Assembly (NCBI GenBank): GCA_002714565.1
Contig: PAXU01000001.1
Span: 1-12,595 of the forward strand
From: Rhodopirellula sp.
GTDB lineage: Bacteria; Planctomycetota; Planctomycetia; Pirellulales; Pirellulaceae
DNA length: 12,595 nt
Direction: 5' to 3'
Positions 6,801-12,595 of this stretch are shown here, one piece after another (within the stretch, counting starts at the first letter, position 1; every line of letters begins with the position of its first letter). The notes beneath the pieces were generated by a model. It was not told the origin of the DNA, did not search any database, and saw nothing but the letters and a program-made list of their open reading frames with translations. The position numbers and the translations under genes were made by a program.

Positions 6801-8345
6801 CCCTATATTTTTGTCTAGCCACTCTAGGGCTTTATCTTCAACATTATTAATTTTTTCATATAATAAGTCTTTATTATCTTCGCTTAACGGGGTCATATTC
6901 AAAGGGTTAAAAATATCCCCTGTAGTTATCTTGATAGGGTTTCTTGAAAAAAACGTATCAGGTTCAAAGTCTGTTTTTTGAACTTCTAAAAAATCGGTAG
7001 TATCTTGGGCGGGAACTCCTGTTAATGGTCTGCTTTGCGCCTGTTGTTCTATAAATCTTTCTTCGGCTTCGGTTACACTTGGAATAAATTTTTCATATCT
7101 TCCCGTTTCTTGGTTAAGTTGCCACGCTTCAAAACCCCCCTTATTAGGGTCGGGGTCATAATAAAATTCTGACATTTTGGGCGATTGGTTTAAGGCTTCT
7201 ATTGCTTTTTCTGATAAAGCTAACTCGTCTATTTGTTTAGGTTTTTCAATTTCTATAAACGCTTCGCCCCCGCTTAGTTCGTTATAAGGGTCTATTTCGC
7301 CACCGTATAACAAATTTCGCCTAACGGGGTCATATTGGCTTTCTAGGTTTCTAGTGTAGGCGCTTAATTCGTTTTCTCTAATATCTAAAACATCATAAAG
7401 CCGGCTTGAATTTTCTATGTCTTGATTAAGTTCAAAACCTTTTTGAGAAATAACATTGTTTAAATTATTTAATTCATTTAGTTTTAATTCATATTGGTTT
7501 CTTAAACTTTTAATATCGGGTTGATTAGAAGCGTTAACCCAATCATTATAATTTTCATATTTTTGAAATATACTTGCCACTTCTTCATTTATTAATTCTT
7601 GTTCGGCTATCATGTTTTCGGCGTCTATATAATAACCTTGTTCGTTAACTTCGCCGTAAGGATTTAAAGCAAATTTATTATATCTATCGTCTAGGTCGTT
7701 TTGTTGGGCAATTAATTGCGCTTCGCGCCTTTTAACTTCCGAAATATTTATAGGGGGTAAACCTACTTCTTTTTCTATTTCTTCGGCTATTTCGTTTAAG
7801 CCGTCTACTCTAAAAGTTTGTTCATCTATAAGCCTGTTAAAATCTTTTGTTTCGTCAGCTATTTTTTCCGCTTGTTCATTATAACTTTGTTTAGCCCTGT
7901 TTAAATCTTCTATATCTTGGGCGCTTGGCTCGCTAGTATCGTCAAAAGTAGGCAAGGGCGGGGGTGTAGGTATAGAGAAGCTAGGCGGTTGGTCGCCCCT
8001 TGCTTCTTTGGCATATTCGTATTGTCTAACATTAAGGCTAGGGGGTTGGTCGGCGGTATCGGGGCTATAAGTTTCTACCGGCGTGTCTAATCTTTCCGGC
8101 GGGGTAAATGTAGGCGGTTGGTCATAAGGCGGGGCGGGTGGTGGCGTAGGCTTTGCAGTTTCTACCTTTCTTTCCGCTTCATAACTAGCTTCATCTATAG
8201 GTTTTTTTACGGGTGTCGGGGTGGGTGTTGGTGTGGGTGGTAAATAAGAACTTGCGGGGCTTCTTTCTTCGTCCGTATTAGGGTCGTAAGGTATAAAATT
8301 AGTTGTTCGCCCTTTATTTTTTAGGTCTGTTTTTTTTGTAGCCAT
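3891..8345 (-). CDS. Giant cysteine-free modular protein, probably structural or surface
   Basis: This is a 1484-residue protein starting at ATG 8345, with AGGGGG 10 nt upstream. No family is recognised. Residues 1-140 are proline-rich, with PTPTPTPTP and three DQPP(S/T) motifs. Residues about 140-340 are charged and helical, likely coiled coil. At 609-630 a segment (NFDGDKTTDITDIDDYLL) resembles one calcium loop of a dockerin/EF-hand. Residues 774-803 are the most hydrophobic stretch but make no clear membrane span. Residues 1281-1367 are a low-complexity tract with about eight (R/K)EPD(x)KK units and a run of six lysines. The last 115 residues include an aromatic strand pair (IQWKDGDKYYTYNL). 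There is no cysteine in the whole chain and no signal peptide. It is last in the leftward operon, after fibre-like and membrane genes. A virion-internal, scaffold or tether protein is possible; the function is unknown. Confidence 0.9.
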   Translation of the reverse strand: MATKKTDLKNKGRTTNFIPYDPNTDEERSPASSYLPPTPTPTPTPVKKPIDEASYEAERKVETAKPTPPPAPPYDQPPTFTPPERLDTPVETYSPDTADQPPSLNVRQYEYAKEARGDQPPSFSIPTPPPLPTFDDTSEPSAQDIEDLNRAKQSYNEQAEKIADETKDFNRLIDEQTFRVDGLNEIAEEIEKEVGLPPINISEVKRREAQLIAQQNDLDDRYNKFALNPYGEVNEQGYYIDAENMIAEQELINEEVASIFQKYENYNDWVNASNQPDIKSLRNQYELKLNELNNLNNVISQKGFELNQDIENSSRLYDVLDIRENELSAYTRNLESQYDPVRRNLLYGGEIDPYNELSGGEAFIEIEKPKQIDELALSEKAIEALNQSPKMSEFYYDPDPNKGGFEAWQLNQETGRYEKFIPSVTEAEERFIEQQAQSRPLTGVPAQDTTDFLEVQKTDFEPDTFFSRNPIKITTGDIFNPLNMTPLSEDNKDLLYEKINNVEDKALEWLDKNIGEKEIGGILQDSIYNVTKEGNKALYSAGRILRGEQDIENFIADVKKARTEAERIKALGDWGESAFSPQAGTVIEFLDIPYYYNQIKKLDDIVLVNFDGDKTTDITDIDDYLLAFGTLGGLTLKDRGIRTPDIGYIDDLLELQGRVLTKYIGQSPETYRTADFWLSSPLAELPKHDPIKALRREDDFIDRAVFGDVLFPSAETGRVLERFEDENGNPPEDFSWGLKKADNWLGFEVDEEAIKSERYKELLPYLQARAEDDYIRPLDLIFTVAEVATAYPTARFAGTLAVRPLKKGYKFVSKKVFPYLEDKGFTRNILNNGITPAQVKYLKSTPDEKLTGDQLAMKKLMNIEEANIKIDKLKDRQIITGDTLQLLELPTKVKTGNLKNWLGLNLVPKKYYERTFNNIQNKLDEYNNFVNKNSLEGQLSELNNKSLLSPQDIERRDYILFLQDLEIDKKYIDEAVKKKETPQAKKLRKQTEILAQNKKYHDVASTIIAGTNPTPNAVDLKSQFMADISARPMSFFKLPNDYDPKNKYFNQENINLATSRINEIFDDKSLSLGEQANNLNLMYEDLIKLNPDLPRELELDSFYQKFKAHKKNDMDALTFEDIKIGWQTRLKNKQLAQKRNLDTYRNSNKKFSPELKNALDNLSDFYTQSLLRIRRTPLGKIKDPDRSTIKAEQALIGEKITLPKSFIDGEKIRLNKRKVTDGSQFEEEAIGKKLDQDPPKKQKEETPPAQKSIDSSNMLEAPKLPPFDVPPTNVPDTIKTNEPERLRDPERLREPDTKKLREPDAGKAKKVREPDSKKQSTKEPDSKKMKEADTTKRKKAKDPKKLREPEKIKEPDAKKKKKKRIKNKDASIPPTGEVDQDAPSKQIKKDFPALIQWKDGDKYYTYNLNTNETKEREFPILGGVKAGDTPEKSVKIIKRSSTRPKFFKKKIGNLSLQIKSPTVVTVKKLENNLYNKTKPINFRN

Positions 8346-8364
8346 AAGCTAAAAACCCCCTAAA

Positions 8365-8505
8365 TTAGTATTTTTTAGCTATTTTTAAGTTTTTATATGC
8401 CCAAATAAGCCCGTATAAGGTTGCCCCATATAGCGCGGGGGTGTGTATATACTTATTTTTGTAAAATCGTGTCTTATTTGGCTTAGTAGGGTTCTTAGTT
8501 ACCAT
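8365..8505 (-). CDS. 46-residue hypothetical protein with a short hydrophobic helix
   Basis: ATG 8505 to TAA 8365 encodes 46 residues. The gene sits in the only gap between two large genes, with 13 bp on one side and 19 bp on the other, and its codon choice looks like that of its neighbours. An AAGG about 13 nt upstream is a weak ribosome site. The N-terminal 19 residues are strongly basic (KNPTKPNKTRFYKNK). Residues 22-37 (TPALYGATLYGLIWAY) are hydrophobic and aromatic, and the end is basic again (KNLKIAKKY). This is a marginal membrane span or an amphipathic membrane-binding helix, with many positive charges that could contact nucleic acid. No family is recognised. Tight packing is the main evidence that it is a gene. 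Confidence 0.65.
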   Translation of the reverse strand: MVTKNPTKPNKTRFYKNKYIHTPALYGATLYGLIWAYKNLKIAKKY

Positions 8506-8518
8506 TTTTTAGCTTGCC

Positions 8519-11185
8519 TTAGTTTATTTTAGTTATTAAACATTCTGTAGTATTTATAGCCTTACAAAATTGATTTGAAGATTCCCCCGAAATTGATAGA
8601 GAACCATCTCCCCCTACGTAATAATTTGTACCCGCTACAAGCCCAGTTAATCCCGTGGCTTTACCTGATATTATATTTACTGTTACAGTATCCCCATCAG
8701 ATGCAGAATCTTTGACAAATCCTAACCATGAACCCCTATTTTTATCTATAGTAGGTGTTATATAACCCATACCATTACCACTTGAAACATTTGTAAAATA
8801 AAATGTAAATATATCTTCATCTGAATTATAGATTGGGTTAGCATAAGCATAATCATTTGGTCTATAAGCTTTAAATGATAATGGTGTAAACCCTGTTTTA
8901 GTTGAGTTCCATTGAGTTACTATTGTTCCACCACAATAATAACTACTATTACAACCTAAATAAGTGCCGTCAGGTTCAGCCATATAGTTTGCACCACCTA
9001 TAACTATTACATCATCTTTAAACATACTCTTAAAGCTAGTAAAGTATTGATTTGATGTACCCAAACCCCCACCAAAAACTGAACTGTTTGTTTCCCAAAG
9101 TCTTATTGATTCCGCATTTGCCATATCAAGTGTGTTAGTAGCTGGATTTGGTTCAAAAAAGTTACCATAAATACTATATATTCCACTTCCGCCATAACTT
9201 GTGTTTTCTGTACAGGTATATATAAAATAAAATCCTACATCAGTAGTACCTTGACCATATACGTTATCGTGAAGTGAATCTACATTATTAGTGTTTCCAC
9301 CGCAAAATTGGTTTACTGTTCCTGTATTTACTGATTTATCATTAAAGTTTTCTATAACCGGACCTGTAAAAAAAGAACCGCCGATACTATATCTTTCAAG
9401 ATGAACAGCCGACCAACCGGCATCTTCCATATTTCCCCCACTACCTGATGAATCAGCTTTTGAAATAATAGCATATTCGTAATCATTACTATCTCCATTA
9501 TCTAAAGCTACGGCGTGAAGTCTGTTATAACCTGTGTTTCTTTGGTCTAAAGCCACTTGCCAATATGTAGAATTAAAAGAATTAGTATTGCTATATGGTC
9601 CATTTACTTTTAAAGCATTGTCATAAACAGAAGGAAATCCACAATTAACACCATTACAGGTAGAGTTAGAATTAGGAACGAAATTTGTACTTATAACTAT
9701 ACCCCAATCGGAAGTTGTACCATTAGTTGAACTATCCCCATTAACTGCGCTAACTATTACCCAAGTATTAGTCTGCATATCCCAAACAGGCAAGGCTGTA
9801 CCACAATTTCCATAAGTGTAAGAATAGTTACCCCAACAAAAACGACCACTATTATCCCCTACTTGAAGTTGCCCTGTAGAATCTATGTAAAAAGAAACAT
9901 AACGAATATAGTTATCATTTGAACTAGATGTTCTTAGAGTACAAATATAATAATTATGTGCGGAATCATCTGCATAAGCACATACATAAGGCAAAGCATT
10001 AGCGTTTAAGTAATTAACGTATGAACTTACTTGAACTTCTGTATCCCACGTAATTTCATTTGTTGTTGCATTAAATGAACCTGTTCTACACTTCATATAT
10101 CCACCATCACTAAAACATTGAAGATATTTATTAGCAATAGCGTTATAATGGTTATATCTTTGGTCGCTTGCCCAAGAATCAGTTGAATTATAATCAGTAT
10201 CATTGACTGAACTTTGAAAAGATGTAATATTTTCTACCTTTAGTTCATTTGAATCAACAATACCCGCAACTACACGCCCACCCGTAATAGACCCTTTAGC
10301 TGTTAGACTTACTGAACCGCCACCACTTGGGTTAGCCCACACTAAGGCACTACCTGAGCCTACTTCTAGTATTTGTCCTTCCGTGGCAGAACCTACTGCT
10401 ATATCTGTAGTAGGGTTTATTAAGCTAGTTGCTAAATTCCCGTTACCGTCAGTTATTACGGGTTCGTTAGCATTTAAAGTTATATCGGTTAAGTTTCCCA
10501 CCGCGTCGGTTACTACCGGTTTATTGGCGCTAAAACTTAAAGGATAAACGCTTGTAGTGTCTAAATTTCCGTTAGTGTCAGTAACCATAATTTTATCGGC
10601 GGTTAGGCTTGCGGTTGTTAATGCGCCTAAACCATCAGAAATAAGGGGTTTATTAGCCGTTAAAGTTGGCACGCCTGTAATTGTAGACCAAGTTAAGGCA
10701 CTTCCCCCGCCTACGGTTAAGACTTGGTTAGAAGTTCCCGTTCCAACGCCTAATAAAGTAACATCAAAAGCGCCCGCCGTAACTTCGCCGGTTGCGCTAG
10801 TGTATAAAGGTAAATCAGGGGATAAGGTTACGGGGTAAGTAGTTGAATCTACTTCTATTTCCCCGCTAACATTGGTTCTTAGCATTTTATTGCCCGCTAG
10901 GGTAGAAGTTACCGCCAAAATTCCGTCCGTGTCCGGTAGTTGTATATTTCTATCATTAGTTATTAAAGAAGCGTCAATAGTAGCCGTGAAAGCCGTTCCG
11001 CCCTTTACTCCTACGTTATCTTCAAAAACAGGGTCAGAACCCACCGCGCAAGTATTAGCAGATAAACACGGCGTATTTGAAGCGCTAGCCACATAAGCTA
11101 AAGCCAATATACTAAAAAATAGTGCCATTTTTCCCGTGTCGAAAGGTATATAAAAACTATCTAATTTACTTAATATTTTTTTCAT
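8519..11185 (-). CDS. Exported fibre-like protein with phage tail-fibre repeats
   Basis: This is an 888-residue protein. ATG 11185 is preferred because it overlaps the previous stop as ATGA; an ATG eight codons upstream lies inside the preceding gene, and Met20 is an alternative. Residues 1-35 form a signal peptide (basic start, hydrophobic 20-35, cleavage after VASA). Residues about 75-285 hold phage-fibre repeats: RNIQLPDTDGILAVTS, six approximate copies of L-x-A-N-K-P-h-h-T-D-x-x-G-N-L (near 95, 121, 174, 193, 217 and 237), and two copies of the G(T/S)xxxQ-h-L-x-V-G-x-G-S-A-L-x-W motif (149-166, 265-283). Residues about 300-820 are a cysteine- and aromatic-rich beta domain, probably for receptor binding. 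The C-terminal 60 residues (ATGLTGLVAGTNYYVGGDG) match a module common in tail fibres. There are 16 cysteines in all, consistent with disulphides outside the cytoplasm. No C-terminal anchor is seen. Codon composition changes near residue 295. Confidence 0.85.
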   Translation of the reverse strand: MKKILSKLDSFYIPFDTGKMALFFSILALAYVASASNTPCLSANTCAVGSDPVFEDNVGVKGGTAFTATIDASLITNDRNIQLPDTDGILAVTSTLAGNKMLRTNVSGEIEVDSTTYPVTLSPDLPLYTSATGEVTAGAFDVTLLGVGTGTSNQVLTVGGGSALTWSTITGVPTLTANKPLISDGLGALTTASLTADKIMVTDTNGNLDTTSVYPLSFSANKPVVTDAVGNLTDITLNANEPVITDGNGNLATSLINPTTDIAVGSATEGQILEVGSGSALVWANPSGGGSVSLTAKGSITGGRVVAGIVDSNELKVENITSFQSSVNDTDYNSTDSWASDQRYNHYNAIANKYLQCFSDGGYMKCRTGSFNATTNEITWDTEVQVSSYVNYLNANALPYVCAYADDSAHNYYICTLRTSSSNDNYIRYVSFYIDSTGQLQVGDNSGRFCWGNYSYTYGNCGTALPVWDMQTNTWVIVSAVNGDSSTNGTTSDWGIVISTNFVPNSNSTCNGVNCGFPSVYDNALKVNGPYSNTNSFNSTYWQVALDQRNTGYNRLHAVALDNGDSNDYEYAIISKADSSGSGGNMEDAGWSAVHLERYSIGGSFFTGPVIENFNDKSVNTGTVNQFCGGNTNNVDSLHDNVYGQGTTDVGFYFIYTCTENTSYGGSGIYSIYGNFFEPNPATNTLDMANAESIRLWETNSSVFGGGLGTSNQYFTSFKSMFKDDVIVIGGANYMAEPDGTYLGCNSSYYCGGTIVTQWNSTKTGFTPLSFKAYRPNDYAYANPIYNSDEDIFTFYFTNVSSGNGMGYITPTIDKNRGSWLGFVKDSASDGDTVTVNIISGKATGLTGLVAGTNYYVGGDGSLSISGESSNQFCKAINTTECLITKIN

Positions 11186-11280
11186 GTTATTGCCCCGCAA
11201 GTCGCCCAACCAATCGCCACCCCTACAGAAATAGCGCCTAATAACATGGCTAGACCTATATAAAATTCTTTTGTTACCAT
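11182..11280 (-). CDS. 32-residue single-span membrane protein
   Basis: ATG 11280 to TGA 11182 encodes 32 residues. AAAGGA lies about 11 nt upstream of the start. The TGA overlaps the ATG of the fibre-like gene, so the two are translationally coupled, which strongly supports this tiny gene. After a short MVTKEF head, residues 7-28 are one glycine- and alanine-rich hydrophobic helix (YIGLAMLLGAISVGVAIGWA) with small residues spaced for close helix packing, and Cys29 near the end. The size is like that of minor coat proteins pVII and pIX of filamentous phages, and the small-residue pattern recalls proteolipid helices. Both are resemblances in form only. A virion membrane or coat subunit, or a membrane partner for the exported fibre, is the best guess. 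Confidence 0.8.
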   Translation of the reverse strand: MVTKEFYIGLAMLLGAISVGVAIGWATCGAIT

Positions 11281-11317
11281 TAAAAACCTATCCTTTTTTA
11301 TAAATATATATCATTTT

Positions 11318-12595
11318 TTAAGTTCTTTCTATCCATAAACTAGAAGAATAAATAGCAAATAACACCAAGAAATACACCACTACGAACCACGCGTAAACTA
11401 GCCCTTGCGCTTGAAAAAGTATCAAAGGAATAGAAGAAGCAAATAAAGAAGCCGGTATATTTCTAAATACCCAATAAGAACCTATCGCAAATATAAACCC
11501 GAAAGCCGTAGCCCAAAGGCTATACCACGCCAACGGCGGAAGTCGCAACCCCGACGCGCTAGTAGGGTAAAAATCAACATTTAAAAAACTTAATCCCAAA
11601 AAGTTACTATTTCCACCGGTTAAACTATTAGGGTTATTATCCCCCCACCAATTTCCGATAATGTTAGTTGTTGATTGATTGAAAACAGTAGACCCCGACG
11701 CGGTGGAAGATGTAATAATACTTGTTGTTACATTTATACCCGCTTGGCTTCTATCCATGTAATAAGCGCCGTTGTTGGTGTTTCCTTGACTAGATATATC
11801 GTCAATAGTTCCCGCATACATAGGCGGAACTTCGGAAGTTTGGGTAATATCATTAGGATTGAATCCTAATGTCATTATAGGCGTACAAAACGCGTTACAA
11901 AGTGCGCCAAATTGCGCCCAAAAATCTAATATTTCAACTTTCTTTAAATAATTTTCCTTAGCGGTTGTTATAGGTTCATTTACCCCTATATATAAATCTT
12001 GGGTATTAGGAGTATAAACGGCGGGGGATTGGCTTACTTGAACCCCATTAGCTATTAAATTTAGAGTGTTGCCGTCTAGCCAAAATTCTAAGGTTTCATT
12101 TCCACTAGGAACAAAATACGCGCTAGTTATTGAAGTCGTATTAACTAAACCTTTTATTCTTATAGTGTCGTATGTTGTTGGCGAGTGTTCTATATATAAT
12201 TTAACGCCCGTATACAGACTTTCATCGTATTTTTCAAAAATCATCATATCGTCAGTTTGCAAAGAATGGGGGGTTTGATAATTAAAATCAATTTTAAAAT
12301 AAAAATTATCGTTGTTAAAATCGGAACTATCCAAAACCTGTACATAATCTTCTTTATCGAAAAAAAAGCCTTGATTTCTGTATATATTATTTGTTTGGTT
12401 TGCGCCTAATAAAACATTTAAGGAATTGTCGCCGTTTTTTAAATCTGGAATTACATACCATTGATTCGCCGATAAACTTGTTAAGTCTTGAAGTAATACT
12501 TTTTCTTCATTAGCTAAACTAGACACATAAGGATATATTTGCCACCCGAAAGGGTCTATATAATCAAATCCATTTATCCAAGAATTAATATCAAC
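11318..12595 (-). CDS. LamG-like ectodomain protein with C-terminal membrane spans (5' partial)
   Basis: The frame is open to the window edge. A GTG at 12526 could serve as a start, but 23 further sense codons without a stop run to 12595 and look like continuous protein (DPFGWQIYPY), so the true start is probably outside; 425 residues are visible. Residues about 75-225 resemble a concanavalin-A/LamG beta-sandwich (GFFFDKEDYVQV, FYFKIDFNY, LEFWLDGNTLNLIANGVQV, DLYIGVNEP), which usually binds carbohydrate or protein. Residues 226-350 are Asn/Ser/Thr-rich with one Cys pair (C233, C237). Residues 356-420 hold about three membrane spans (WYSLWATAFGFIFAIGSYW, a weaker one after NIPAS, and YAWFVVVYFLVLFAIY). 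The topology suggests a membrane-anchored spike or adhesin. It is the first visible gene of the leftward operon, 37 bp before the 32-residue gene. Confidence 0.82.
   Translation of the reverse strand, partial: VDINSWINGFDYIDPFGWQIYPYVSSLANEEKVLLQDLTSLSANQWYVIPDLKNGDNSLNVLLGANQTNNIYRNQGFFFDKEDYVQVLDSSDFNNDNFYFKIDFNYQTPHSLQTDDMMIFEKYDESLYTGVKLYIEHSPTTYDTIRIKGLVNTTSITSAYFVPSGNETLEFWLDGNTLNLIANGVQVSQSPAVYTPNTQDLYIGVNEPITTAKENYLKKVEILDFWAQFGALCNAFCTPIMTLGFNPNDITQTSEVPPMYAGTIDDISSQGNTNNGAYYMDRSQAGINVTTSIITSSTASGSTVFNQSTTNIIGNWWGDNNPNSLTGGNSNFLGLSFLNVDFYPTSASGLRLPPLAWYSLWATAFGFIFAIGSYWVFRNIPASLFASSIPLILFQAQGLVYAWFVVVYFLVLFAIYSSSLWIERT

Noticed and set aside
10557..11096. Rightward frames opposite the fibre repeats
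   Set aside because: They arise from the repeated codons on the other strand and have no start signals or protein-like features. The same holds for 11675-11869 and 12066-12278.
11182..11280. ATP synthase subunit c fragment
   Set aside because: The small-residue helix resembles one, but there is no second helix and no essential acidic residue, and the context is viral-like.

Overview
The window looks like part of a small, AT-rich, phage-like or phage-plasmid replicon. The likely host is a bacterium: strong Shine-Dalgarno sites (AAAGGAG, AAAGGA, AGGGGG), TTG starts that have such sites, and a GC-stem/T-tract intrinsic terminator after the replication gene. The host group cannot be named from the sequence, and an archaeal host is not strictly excluded. 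There is no rRNA, tRNA, CRISPR array, insertion sequence or recognisable integrase. No capsid, terminase or portal gene is recognisable either.

Layout. (1) Positions 1-2165: a cassette of six tightly packed small rightward genes (272-1749), enclosed by a 95-bp inverted repeat (2-96 and 2068-2162, three mismatches). The repeat carries iteron-like GTTTTTATTAGT units. The first gene is a small zinc-binding phage protein and the last is an excisionase-like helix-turn-helix protein. A non-coding AT-rich stretch (1750-2160) with an unusual RNA hairpin follows and is the best origin candidate. (2) 2190-3434: a RepA/AAA_25-type helicase gene directly beside the right repeat arm, closed by a strong terminator. 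(3) 3491-3890: a non-coding divider between convergent transcription units, holding a 20-bp perfect palindrome and three tandem 10-bp units. (4) 12595-3891, leftward: one apparent operon of five genes. In transcription order these are a protein with a LamG-like ectodomain and C-terminal membrane spans (its start lies outside the window), a 32-residue single-span membrane protein, a signal-peptide-bearing fibre-like protein with phage tail-fibre repeats and a cysteine-rich C-terminal half, a 46-residue protein, and a cysteine-free 1484-residue protein with proline-rich, coiled-coil, dockerin-like and EPD(x)KK-repeat regions.

Interpretation. The rightward half is replication and control. The leftward half encodes surface and structural proteins. 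Fibre-type repeats on an exported protein, next to membrane-anchored neighbours, do not fit an ordinary tailed phage. They suggest a membrane-associated or extruded virion, or a plasmid-encoded surface adhesion system. This is an inference. The tetranucleotide GATC was not found anywhere in the 12.6 kb and GGCC also appears absent, which points to strong restriction avoidance.
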